Positions 46,684-53,950 of a DNA stretch of 64,000 nt are shown one piece after another. A program made the translations under genes and the position numbers. Source of the stretch: Halobaculum sp. MBLA0147. Lineage in GTDB: Archaea; Halobacteriota; Halobacteria; Halobacteriales; Haloferacaceae. Within the stretch, counting starts at the first letter, position 1, and each line of letters starts with the position of its first letter. The stretch is taken from assembly GCF_041361345.1 (NCBI RefSeq), contig NZ_JBGKAD010000001.1, forward strand, positions 1,860,001-1,924,000. Direction: 5' to 3'. The notes under the pieces were generated by a model. It made no database searches and was not told where the DNA came from. It was given only the letters and a program-made list of their open reading frames with translations.

Positions 46684-47409
46684 ATGAGTGACGCTCCCGT
46701 ACAGTCGGACGGGCCATTCGAGGAACAGCGACGGGTGTACGACCTGCTCTCACAGGAGACGCGACACCTGATCCTCCAGACCGTGCTGGGCCACCCGACG
46801 AACCTCCCGTCACTCGGGGAGTTGGACCACTTGATCCCGAAGAGTACGGGGGCTATCGACGATCAACTGGACAGACTCGCCGAGGCGGACGTACTCGCCT
46901 GCTACACGTACGAACCGAACGCGGACAGTCGGGATCTCCCGTCACAGTTCTACGGGCCGACGGGGCGTGGCGTCGAGATTCTCGCCGAGTACAACTACCT
47001 CCGCGGGCTCCCGGTCGCGCGGGCCGTCTACAGGAACACCCGGAAGCCGGACCGGATCGAACGCCACGAGTCGGCACCGCGGCCGGAGTTACCCGAGACG
47101 GTCCGTCGCGCGTTGCGAGGCGACGACGCGACGGACGAGACCCCGCTGGTGGACCGTGTCCGCGAGTACAACGCGGGCCAGGAGAGTCTACCCGATCAGG
47201 TGCGCGTGATCGAGTCGCTGTGGGAAGCAGACCTGGGTCCCGACTCCGACGGAACGACGCCGACGGAGTTACGCGCACGACTGGACAGAGAGACGGAGTG
47301 TTCGCTGTCGACAGTTCTGGAGGAGTTGGCCGCTACCGGACTGGTCTTCGCCGACCCGACGGGTCGCTACCGACTCACGGACGCTGCGGTGGAGTTGGCC
47401 GAGTCGTAG
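46684..47409 (+). CDS. Winged-helix regulator with two HTH-like domains, cassette gene
   Basis: 241 residues from ATG 46684 (MSDAPVQSDGPFEEQRRVYD). The N-terminal domain (VYDLLSQETRHLILQTVLGHPTN, then STGAIDDQLDRLAEADVLACY and FYGPTGRGVEIL) is an ArsR/PadR-like winged helix. A C-terminal second domain at about 155-241 (QVRVIESLWEADLG, TELRARLDRETECSLSTVLEELAATGLV, GRYRLTDAAVEL) looks like another. Such double winged-helix proteins are frequent haloarchaeal regulators. The stop at 47409 is six bases before the right direct repeat, so the gene fills the cassette exactly. Likely autoregulation through the palindrome in the shared promoter is an inference. Confidence 0.75.
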   Translation: MSDAPVQSDGPFEEQRRVYDLLSQETRHLILQTVLGHPTNLPSLGELDHLIPKSTGAIDDQLDRLAEADVLACYTYEPNADSRDLPSQFYGPTGRGVEILAEYNYLRGLPVARAVYRNTRKPDRIERHESAPRPELPETVRRALRGDDATDETPLVDRVREYNAGQESLPDQVRVIESLWEADLGPDSDGTTPTELRARLDRETECSLSTVLEELAATGLVFADPTGRYRLTDAAVELAES

Positions 47410-47415
47410 CTTCCG

Positions 47416-47465
47416 GGCGGTCGTCTTCCCGCCCCGTCGAGTCCCTCCACCGTGAGCAGCATCTA
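47416..47465 (-). pseudogene. tmk 5'-end fragment
   Basis: On the minus strand ATG 47465 begins MLLTVEGLDG, matching the start of Tmk ([10 protein letters not shown]). One base is missing in the P-loop region, shifting the frame, and similarity ends after the GKTTA region beside the stop of the regulator gene. It is a remnant, not a gene. Confidence 0.85.
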
Positions 47466-47509
47466 CCCGCGTGTTCGACGGCCCAGGGTCAGGAATCGTG
47501 GGTCGCGAC
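47416..47509. repeat. Right 95-bp direct repeat (tmk remnant)
   Basis: Second copy of 45724-45818, see that entry. It includes the tmk start and about 44 bp upstream of it. Confidence 0.92.
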
Positions 47510-47570
47510 TGTCGTCGTCTGCGCGTCTCTCCCGGTCGGACACGAACTCGCGTCGACGACCCTCGTCGCC

Positions 47571-47687
47571 TCACTGGTCCCCGTCGGGCCGAGACCGCAA
47601 CCGTCTCCACGCCCGCTTGGCGGCGGTCAACGGACCCACTGTCGGGCCGTTGCGCATCCGGAGCGTGTCCTCGTCACTGTCGCTCAT
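47571..47687 (-). CDS. Possible 38-residue basic peptide
   Basis: ATG 47687 opens MSDSDEDTLRMRNGPTVGPL, continuing TAAKRAWRRLRSRPDGDQ and stopping at 47571. Codons keep the local third-position G/C bias. No family is recognised and it could be chance; it lies between the tmk remnant and the membrane protein gene. Confidence 0.3.
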   Translation of the reverse strand: MSDSDEDTLRMRNGPTVGPLTAAKRAWRRLRSRPDGDQ

Positions 47688-47726
47688 GTCCAACAGTCTA
47701 GCCGCGTCAGTGATAAATTCACCTGT

Positions 47727-48380
47727 TTACGAACACGCCTGGTTGTGTGAATCCCATTCGTCAACGATACCAGTTAGTGCATCCTGCGAGTACCAGATTA
47801 CCGCGCCGGCGACCACCGACACGAGTAGAGTGATTATCAGGAGACCGATGTCTATCAGTGTTAGCTTCACGCCCTGGAGTCCGACGAATGCACCAGCAGT
47901 GAAGAGGTTGACCGCGCTCAAGGTGACGATGATACTCCCCACTAACAGGTACCGGTTTACCGTCGCTACCTTGGCATTGTGCGACATCCACTCGTCGTAC
48001 TTCTCTACCAACACGCCTTCGAACTCGTCTCTACGGCCGTGTTCACCGCGATTCGCCTTCTTGAGGAACGAGCCGGAGACACCGAGGTCGATCGAGGTGG
48101 TAGTGTAGGTCACCGCCGAACTGAACAGTGCGAACCACAGGGCGACTAGTCCGAACACCGAACACGCGTTGACGAACTGACCGACGGTGAACTCCTGAGA
48201 GCGAACTGTCAGCGAGAGCCCGGTGAGGAGTATTCCAGCGAACACGATGTTGACTCGAAAGAGATTGACTGCGACCCTGTCCGTCGTCTGAATCTTCTCG
48301 ATCTGTGCGTCGAGAGAGCGGCGTGCCTCCTCCAGACGACGTGTCCCGTCGGTACGACCCCGTTCGTCGCTCGCCATCAC
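47727..48380 (-). CDS. Four-helix membrane protein of unknown function
   Basis: 217 residues from ATG 48380 (a second ATG follows at once). Hydrophobic helices lie at about 40-58, 70-94, 142-168 and 174-197, arranged as two pairs with a charged cytoplasmic segment (SGSFLKKANRGEHGRRDEFEGVLVEK) between; the N-terminal 35 residues form a charged amphipathic helix. The layout recalls SLATT-type and other membrane effectors of bacterial immune systems, but no diagnostic motif is seen. The gene is clearly less G+C-rich than its neighbours. A minus-strand TATA-like aagtataaaattc lies about 27 bp upstream, so the transcript is probably leaderless. Confidence 0.65.
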   Translation of the reverse strand: MMASDERGRTDGTRRLEEARRSLDAQIEKIQTTDRVAVNLFRVNIVFAGILLTGLSLTVRSQEFTVGQFVNACSVFGLVALWFALFSSAVTYTTTSIDLGVSGSFLKKANRGEHGRRDEFEGVLVEKYDEWMSHNAKVATVNRYLLVGSIIVTLSAVNLFTAGAFVGLQGVKLTLIDIGLLIITLLVSVVAGAVIWYSQDALTGIVDEWDSHNQACS

Positions 48381-48401
48381 CGGGCTAGGAGTCGGTACTG
48401 A

Positions 48402-48414
48402 ATTTTATACTTTT
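48402..48414 (-). promoter_or_regulatory. TATA-like element for the four-helix membrane protein
   Basis: Minus-strand agtataaaattc, about 27 bp from ATG 48380, in a short A/T-rich island. Confidence 0.6.
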
Positions 48415-48481
48415 GATTTACCTGTAACGGAGAGAACAACGTGTCACGGGACTTCCGACCGGCTCACTCGCCCGCCGACCC

Positions 48482-49030
48482 TCACTCCTCGACGAGCACC
48501 GACTCGATCTCGACGGTCTCGCGCGGCGCGTCGTTGCGGTCGGTGGGGACCGAGCCGATCTCCTCGACGACGTCCATCCCGTCGATCACTTCGCCGAAGA
48601 CGGCGTGTTTCCCGTCGAGGTGCGGCTGGGCGTCGAGAGTGACGAAGAACTGCGAGCCGTTCGTGTCCGGCCCGGAGTTGGCCATCGAGAGCACGCCCGG
48701 ACCGTCGTGTGTCAACTCGTCGTGGAACTCGTCGTCGAACTCGTAGCCGGGGCCGCCGCGACCGGTGCCGGTCGGGTCCCCACCCTGGATCATGAAGTCG
48801 GAGATGATCCGGTGGAAGACGGCACCCTCGTACAGCGAGTCACCACGCGTCTCGCCCGTCTCCGGGTCCTCCCAGGTGTTCGTGTCCGGCGCGGGGGCGG
48901 CGTCCGCGGCGGGGTCGTGGCGCGCCAGTCCGAGGAAGTTCTCCACCGTCCGCGGCGCGCGGTCCGCGAACAGCTCTGCGGTGAACTCGCCGTGCGTCGT
49001 GTCGAAGGTGACCGTCGGGTTGTCGCTCAT
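48482..49030 (-). CDS. Cyclophilin-type peptidyl-prolyl isomerase
   Basis: 182 residues from ATG 49030 (MSDNPTVTFDTTHGEFTAEL). It speeds cis-trans isomerisation of prolyl bonds in the cytoplasm. Active-site motifs are FHRIISDFMIQGGDPTGTGRGGPGY, LSMANSGPDTNGSQFFVTL and HLDGKHAVFGEVIDGMDVV. Residues about 38-65 form a short Asp/Ala/Pro-rich insertion (PAADAAPAPDTNTWEDPETG). No signal peptide is present. The frame is open upstream to 49132, but the shorter start matches homologues. Confidence 0.95.
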   Translation of the reverse strand: MSDNPTVTFDTTHGEFTAELFADRAPRTVENFLGLARHDPAADAAPAPDTNTWEDPETGETRGDSLYEGAVFHRIISDFMIQGGDPTGTGRGGPGYEFDDEFHDELTHDGPGVLSMANSGPDTNGSQFFVTLDAQPHLDGKHAVFGEVIDGMDVVEEIGSVPTDRNDAPRETVEIESVLVEE

Positions 49031-49257
49031 CACCACTCTCTCCGCGGGCCACTCGGTTAGTCGCTTCGTCTCCGCGACCCCACCGCCCTCGCCACGCTCC
49101 GGAACGCCCACCGCCCCCGGTCGGGCAGCCACGCCGAGCGCGCCCGACGCGGATCACCCCCGACGCACCTGTACCCTATCCGCGACGGCGTGTATTCACC
49201 CCCGAGTTCGCCTTGACCGAACGTGTCGCCCCCGACAATGCTTCCGTACCGAACGAA

Positions 49258-49300
49258 TCTTTAGTTATCTCGGAAACGGTTATCTGTTCGAGGTATCTCC
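49258..49300 (+). promoter_or_regulatory. Promoter region of the TbsP-like gene with spaced repeats
   Basis: gttatct occurs at 49264 and 49279 and a related gtatct at 49293, that is every 14-15 bp, just upstream of ATG 49312. The tctttagttat stretch is also the best TATA-like element. The repeat suggests a regulator binding to successive turns. Confidence 0.4.
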
Positions 49301-49311
49301 CGACCGGGACG

Positions 49312-50133
49312 ATGACCACGGAGACGCGTCGGGAGTCCGCGGCCGAGACGGTCCGCGAGGTGCTCGCGGCGACGACTGGCGAGACGGAGCGGTACGTGAT
49401 CAACCCCTCGGAGACGTTCCTGTTGGCGCTGGCGTCCGTCGCGGCGGAGACACGCGACGTGCCGCCGCTGCGGGTGCTCGGGCGTCGGGACGCCCTGCGG
49501 GTGCTCCGGACGGACTTCACCGCGGGGAGTCGCGTCGCGGACCTCGTCGCCGACGGTAGCGTCACCATCCGCGAGGCGGCGTTGGACGACGAGACGCCGA
49601 TGCTCGTCGCCGAGGACGGCATCTACGCGCTGGTGTTGGTCGCGGACGTCACCGGCACCGTCGTCGCACGACCCGACGAGTTGGTGGCGGAGGTCCGAGA
49701 GACGTGTGCCGAGTTGTGGGCGGACGCCGACCCGTACCCGCTGCGACTCCCGGGGTACGACCGCCTCCGGGAGTCTGCACTGACCGACCTGGGGGAGGCG
49801 TTCCGCGACGACCTCGACACCGCTCTGACAGTCGCGGACGACCTCGACGACCCGGACGCGTTCCACCCGGTGCGAGCCGTCGTCGCCGTCGCGGCCCACC
49901 GCGAACTGCTCCACTACGACGTGAGTCGCTGGGGCGAGGACTGCGGGCTCGCCTCGACGGCCTCGTTCTCGCGTCACAAGACGGATCTCGAAGACGCCGG
50001 GCTCGTCGACACGGAGAAGGTGCCGGTCGACATGGGTCGCCCGCGCCAACGGCTCCTGCTCACCGACGAGGCACGCGACCTGGTCGACACCGAAGGGGTG
50101 GCGGCGCTGATCCGACGGGCGATCGCGGTGTGA
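49312..50133 (+). CDS. TbsP-like transcriptional regulator (DUF5821)
   Basis: 273 residues from ATG 49312 (MTTETRRESAAETVREVLAA). The family consists of haloarchaeal proteins with an N-terminal sensor-like alpha/beta domain (ETERYVINPSETFLLALASV, PPLRVLGRRDALRVLRTDFTAGSRVADLVADG) and a C-terminal winged helix (VVAVAAHRELLHYDVSRWGEDCGLASTASFSRHKTDLEDAGLV, then RPRQRLLLTDEARDLV). TbsP of Haloferax acts with TrmB in control of central carbon and cell-shape genes; whether this paralogue has the same targets is unknown. The frame is open upstream to 49213 but the shorter start fits better. It is followed by a membrane protein gene 53 bp on. Confidence 0.85.
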   Translation: MTTETRRESAAETVREVLAATTGETERYVINPSETFLLALASVAAETRDVPPLRVLGRRDALRVLRTDFTAGSRVADLVADGSVTIREAALDDETPMLVAEDGIYALVLVADVTGTVVARPDELVAEVRETCAELWADADPYPLRLPGYDRLRESALTDLGEAFRDDLDTALTVADDLDDPDAFHPVRAVVAVAAHRELLHYDVSRWGEDCGLASTASFSRHKTDLEDAGLVDTEKVPVDMGRPRQRLLLTDEARDLVDTEGVAALIRRAIAV

Positions 50134-50186
50134 GCGGACGGTGCTCACAGAAGACACATCACCCTCGACTCGCACCGACGGGACGC

Positions 50187-50831
50187 ATGATCCCAACGAG
50201 CCGCGAGTTGGTCCACGAGAGCCTCCCGCTGGCGGTCGTCGCCGCATTCTGGACCGCCGTGTCGCTGGTCGCGCTCTCTCCCGCGGGCGGGACGGCCGCC
50301 CGGACGATCGGCGCGGTCGTCGTCGGCGCGGTCGCCGTCGTCCGCGGCCTGACCGTCGGGCGTCGCGACGCCGCCGAGACGACACCACGGACGGGCACCG
50401 CCACCCGTGTGTCGAGCGGCCTCGCCGCCGTCGGCGGGCTGGCGATCGACCGCCGGCCGGACGACGGCCCGATGCCGGTCACACCGCGTGCCCTCCTCCG
50501 GATGAACGCTCGCCTCGCACTCGGCGTCGCGCCGTGGCTGCTCGCCGCCGTCGTCTTCGAGGCGCTCGACGAGGTGTGGCGTGGTGTCGGGCTCCCCGGG
50601 CTGTTCGTCAGCCCGCAGCCGGCGCTGTCGTTCCTCGCCAGCGTCGTCGCCGTCGCGGTCGGCCTGCTGTTCGCCGTCGCCGCCGCGACGACGTGGCTCG
50701 ACGCGAGCCGTCCCGCCGCCGGTGCGACCGGCGATCCCCCGGCCGGGGACACGGACTCGGCCGACGCGGCGACCGACACGGACGACTCCCCGACGGACGA
50801 CGACACAGACGACGACTCCGCCGACGAGTGA
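50187..50831 (+). CDS. Haloarchaeal membrane protein, unknown function
   Basis: 214 residues from ATG 50187 (MIPTSRELVHESLPLAVVAA). Four hydrophobic segments: about 13-30, 37-52, 112-128 and 149-170. A cytoplasmic or external loop of 55 residues separates the two pairs. The C-terminal 40 residues are Asp/Thr-rich and disordered. No family is recognised. It is downstream of the TbsP-like gene and probably on its transcript; it converges on the next membrane protein gene with 7 bp between stops. Confidence 0.7.
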   Translation: MIPTSRELVHESLPLAVVAAFWTAVSLVALSPAGGTAARTIGAVVVGAVAVVRGLTVGRRDAAETTPRTGTATRVSSGLAAVGGLAIDRRPDDGPMPVTPRALLRMNARLALGVAPWLLAAVVFEALDEVWRGVGLPGLFVSPQPALSFLASVVAVAVGLLFAVAAATTWLDASRPAAGATGDPPAGDTDSADAATDTDDSPTDDDTDDDSADE

Positions 50832-50838
50832 CTTCGAC

Positions 50839-51546
50839 TCAGAGGTCGACGGGACAGCCGGCGATCTCGCCGCCGCGCATCCCGTCGGCGAGCCAGTAGA
50901 TCGAGAGCGTCAACACGACGAGGGCGCCCAGCGCGAACTCCAACCCGTCCAGCGGGAGGAACAGCAACGAGGTCGAGACGCCCAACAGCGAGAGCAGCCC
51001 CAGCAACACCGCCGAGCCGCAGGCCGCACAGCCCGCGCCGAGGGTGCCGAGGACGACACCTGCCAGACTCCCGCCACCGCTCGCGAGCCCGACGCCGTGT
51101 TCGCGGAAGTGGTACACCGCCATCGCCACGTCCACCCCCGAGAGCGCGCTCACGACGAGCAACAGCCCACCCTGCGCGGGGCCGAAGGAGGTGCCGACGA
51201 ACGGGAACAGTTCCACCAGGATGCGGAGCCGGTTCGCGAGCGGGAGGCTCCCGCCGACGACGACGTTCGCCACCAGCGGCACGTTCAACGACACGACGAA
51301 CAGCGTCAACGCGACGACCGCCGCGAGCACGGCGCCGACGGCGTACGCCGGCACGGAGAGCACGAGCCGCGCGGTCCGGCCCATCAGCCGCCAGTCGTCG
51401 CGGCGCGTCGGCACGCGCGGCACCAACGAGTGGAGCCGGCGGCCGACTGCGGTAGCGCGACCGGACTCGGCCTCACCAGTGTCGCCGACGGGACCGGACT
51501 CGGCGTCACCCGCGTCGCCACCGACACTCGAGTCCGACCCCGCCAC
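50839..51546 (-). CDS. Membrane protein with intramembrane CxxC, partner of the thiol lipoprotein
   Basis: 235 residues from ATG 51546. About five hydrophobic helices follow a 55-residue acidic N-terminus. The helix GVVLGTLGAGCAACGSAVLLGLL carries a C-x2-C pair inside or at the edge of the membrane, a feature of thiol-redox membrane proteins such as DsbD/CcdA or VKOR relatives, though the rest of the sequence fits none of them clearly. The gene starts one base after the stop of the DsbA-like lipoprotein gene, so they are translationally coupled and probably exchange electrons. Confidence 0.7.
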   Translation of the reverse strand: MAGSDSSVGGDAGDAESGPVGDTGEAESGRATAVGRRLHSLVPRVPTRRDDWRLMGRTARLVLSVPAYAVGAVLAAVVALTLFVVSLNVPLVANVVVGGSLPLANRLRILVELFPFVGTSFGPAQGGLLLVVSALSGVDVAMAVYHFREHGVGLASGGGSLAGVVLGTLGAGCAACGSAVLLGLLSLLGVSTSLLFLPLDGLEFALGALVVLTLSIYWLADGMRGGEIAGCPVDL

Positions 51547-51547
51547 G

Positions 51548-52345
51548 TCAGGCCTCCCCGAGCGCGTTCGCGATCAGACTGTAGCTCACGCTCCCGTTGG
51601 CGGTCGTGACGAACTCTCCGTCGCGGAAGAGGACGAGCACGGGGGTCGTCCGACCCAGATCGGCCGCCTGCGCGGCGTCCACGTCGGCCTGCACGGCGTC
51701 GTCGTACCGCTTCTCGCGGGCGTCGGCGACGACCGCCTCGCCGTCGACGGGGGTGTCGGCGAGGAAAGACGCGGTCTCCTCGTACACCGTGTCCGTCGAG
51801 AAGCGAGAGCGGTTCGTGAAGTAGTGATCCAGCAGGTCCCAGAACGTCTCCGCGTCGCGGGCGAACGTCGCCTCCAGCGCCTGCGTCGCCGGCTTCCCCC
51901 ACGGGTACACCACCGGGTACGTCCGGACGACGTACGCCGCCTCTCCGGGCTCGACGAGGTTCGAGCGGAGCTTCGGCACCGTCCGGTCGTGGAACGCCGC
52001 ACACCGCACGCAGGAGGGGTCCTCGAACGCCAACACGGTGTGCCCGCCGAAGCTCCCGCGCCGCGGTTCCGCGCGGATCCCGGCCGCCGCCGGGTGGTCT
52101 CCCATCGCACCGAGCGCGGGTGTCGCCGTCCCGCTCTCGGTGGTCGACTCCGCGGTCGACGTACCGGTCGCCGTGTCACCTCCCGTCCCGCTCGCCGTCG
52201 TGGTCGGCTCCCCGCCGTCCGTCGTGGTGGGGGTCGCCGACGGCTCGGGGCTCGCGGCTGCGGTGTCGCTCCCACCGCCACCGCCGCCGAGACAGCCGGC
52301 CAGTCCCGCCGCCGCCAGCCCGGCCAGCAGTTCGCGTCTGTCCAT
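51548..52345 (-). CDS. DsbA-like thioredoxin-fold lipoprotein
   Basis: 265 residues from ATG 52345 (MDRRELLAGLAAAGLAGCLG). The Arg pair and LAGC lipobox (C18) mark a Tat-exported lipoprotein anchored outside the membrane. A Gly run and a 60-residue Thr/Ser-rich linker follow. The thioredoxin fold begins near 100 (HTVLAFEDPSCVRCAAFHDR) with the C112-x2-C115 redox pair, the helical insertion typical of DsbA and YVVRTYPVVYPWG containing the cis-Pro region. It should form or isomerise disulfides in exported proteins. It precedes the CxxC membrane protein gene on the same strand. Confidence 0.9.
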   Translation of the reverse strand: MDRRELLAGLAAAGLAGCLGGGGGGSDTAAASPEPSATPTTTDGGEPTTTASGTGGDTATGTSTAESTTESGTATPALGAMGDHPAAAGIRAEPRRGSFGGHTVLAFEDPSCVRCAAFHDRTVPKLRSNLVEPGEAAYVVRTYPVVYPWGKPATQALEATFARDAETFWDLLDHYFTNRSRFSTDTVYEETASFLADTPVDGEAVVADAREKRYDDAVQADVDAAQAADLGRTTPVLVLFRDGEFVTTANGSVSYSLIANALGEA

Positions 52346-52493
52346 ACCGCCTCACGAGGTGGCCCGTGGGTAAACGTTCGCCGCCGAGGTGTACCGCCGA
52401 CACGACCGCAGATCGACTCTGCCGTCACGACCACCGTTCGACGCCGTCACGACCACCGCTCGACTCGGCTCTCGTCGACTTCTCGACCCCTCG

Positions 52494-53051
52494 TCACAGC
52501 CCGTCCACGTCGGCGGTCGGCCGTCCGTCGAACTCGTCGGCGAACAGTCCGAACCGCAGGAGATCGCGGTAGCTTCCGTCCACGAGCAGCTCCCGGCGGT
52601 GACGCCCCTCTCGCTGGAACCCCAGCTTCTCCACCACGGCGGCGGAGGCGTCGTTCTCGGCGATCAGTTCGGCGACGACCTTCCGGAGGCCACGCTCGCG
52701 GAAGGCGTGGTCGACCAGCAGCCCGGCGGCGGCCGTCGCGTACCCTTGCCCACGCTCGTCGGGGGCGATCCAGTACCCCACCTCCGCGACCCCGCGCCGG
52801 ACGGACTCGTCGAACAGGAACACCAGCCCGACCGGCTCTCCGTCGACACACGCCAACAGCGTCACGCCGTCGTCACCTTCTACCGCCTCTCGGCGGTACC
52901 GCTCCACACCGGCACTCGACAGCGGCTCGTACTCCCCGTTCGGGTACCTGATCGCCGGGTCGTTGCGGTGGCGCGCGAGGAACTCGTCGTCTTCGGGCTC
53001 GACGGTCCGGAGCGCGACGCGGTCGCCGCGACGGAACACGTGTCCTGGCAC
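52494..53051 (-). CDS. GNAT family N-acetyltransferase (RimJ/RimL type)
   Basis: 185 residues from GTG 53051 (VPGHVFRRGDRVALRTVEPE). It transfers acetyl from acetyl-CoA to an amine, perhaps a protein N-terminus. The acetyl-CoA loop is APDERGQGYATAAAGLLVDH (Q/R-x-x-G-x-A), followed by LRKVVAELIAENDASAAVVEKLGFQREGRHR, the usual end of RimL-like members. The first strand VALRTVEPEDDEFLARHRNDP is also typical. The upstream extension to 53111 was rejected. It lies downstream of the DedA gene on the same strand, separated by a repeat-rich spacer. Confidence 0.9.
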   Translation of the reverse strand: MPGHVFRRGDRVALRTVEPEDDEFLARHRNDPAIRYPNGEYEPLSSAGVERYRREAVEGDDGVTLLACVDGEPVGLVFLFDESVRRGVAEVGYWIAPDERGQGYATAAAGLLVDHAFRERGLRKVVAELIAENDASAAVVEKLGFQREGRHRRELLVDGSYRDLLRFGLFADEFDGRPTADVDGL

Positions 53052-53114
53052 GCGACCGCGTTCGGGAGCCGCCGACAAGAGGCTCGTGGCGTCGTGGGCG
53101 CCCGGCGTCACACC

Positions 53115-53240
53115 GCGACCGGACGGGGACGCCCACGTTCGGGGTCGTGGCCTCCACTCCGGGGACGCCCGTCTGCGGAGCTCCCGTCTCCACTCCGGGG
53201 ACCGCCATCTGTGGCCCCGTCGTCTCCGCTCCGGCGAGGC
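53115..53240. repeat. 36-bp degenerate tandem repeat
   Basis: Copies of cctccactccggggacgccc-type sequence recur with a 36-bp period (ctccactccgg at 53152 and 53188, ctccgctccgg at 53224). On the minus strand one frame reads PGVETGAPQTGV-like 12-residue units, but this frame belongs to neither neighbour, so the array is treated as intergenic. Confidence 0.7.
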
Positions 53241-53243
53241 CGA

Positions 53244-53783
53244 CTAGAACAGGACACCCTCGAGCGCGTCGATCCCGAAGACGTACACGCCGGCGAGGAT
53301 CGCCTCGAACGACAGCGTCCCGAGCGCGGAGAGTAGGACGAACCGCCGCGTGTCCAACTCCGACAGGCCGGCGGGCACGGTCAACATCCCCCGGGTGAAC
53401 AACAGCGTGTTGGACACGGGGACCACCACGGGGCCCCAGCGGTCGAACCACGAGTCGAACCGGTCGAGCGACGACTCGCTCACGCGGAACCACCGCTTCT
53501 GGAGGAGGTACTCCCGCCCACCACGCTGTGCGACGACGAACAGAGCCGTCTGCCCGACGGTCGCGCCGGCGACGGCGACGCCGACCACGCCGACGACGGT
53601 CTCCGGAGCCGTCCCCAACAGGACGAGACTCCCCGGGACGATCAACTCGGAGGGCATGAAGTACATCAACATCGCCCCCTCGAGGACGAACACCGCGAAC
53701 AGCGCGACCAGTGCGAACTCGGACTCCAACAGCGACCGCAAGAACCCCGGCATCTCGTCGACGAACTGGAGCGGAACCACCAT
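53244..53783 (-). CDS. DedA family membrane protein
   Basis: 179 residues from ATG 53783 (MVVPLQFVDEMPGFLRSLLE). DedA/SNARE-associated proteins are polytopic membrane proteins now linked to lipid scrambling or undecaprenyl-phosphate-type carrier transport. Seen here: an amphipathic N-terminus, FALVALFAVFVLEGAMLMYFMPSELIVPGSLVLLG (the family E...P...PGE-like segment), VAGATVGQTALFVVAQRGG (GxxxG...Y/G-R motif) and RGMLTVPAGLSELDTRRFVLLSALG (R-F/Y-x-P-x-x-R/AG motif). Length is on the short side. Confidence 0.9.
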   Translation of the reverse strand: MVVPLQFVDEMPGFLRSLLESEFALVALFAVFVLEGAMLMYFMPSELIVPGSLVLLGTAPETVVGVVGVAVAGATVGQTALFVVAQRGGREYLLQKRWFRVSESSLDRFDSWFDRWGPVVVPVSNTLLFTRGMLTVPAGLSELDTRRFVLLSALGTLSFEAILAGVYVFGIDALEGVLF

Positions 53784-53950
53784 CTGTCACCGCCTACCGC
53801 ACACCCGATGAAATGGTTTGTGTGTCGCGACGGCCGCGCCACCGGTCGCACGGCAGTAGCTCTCCGCTGGTACCGCCGACAGAAGTGGTGGCCGACTCCT
53901 CTCGTCTGGGCTCGACTCGTCCCGACTCGGCCGACTCGTCTCGCCCCGAC
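53784..53950. other. Spacer between pdxS and dedA, no clear feature
   Basis: About 170 bp with short ctcgtc/gactcg words; a weak TATA-like ccatttcatcgg on the minus strand near 53812 could serve dedA. Confidence 0.35.

Noticed and set aside
45822-47409. Integrase, transposase or att-site tRNA explaining the tmk cassette
   Set aside because: Neither gene in the cassette resembles a recombinase and no tRNA lies at either repeat.
52873-53790. A 305-codon frame with PGVETGAPQTGV-like repeats
   Set aside because: It is out of frame with both DedA and the acetyltransferase and antisense codon bias explains most of it; the repeated part is intergenic DNA.
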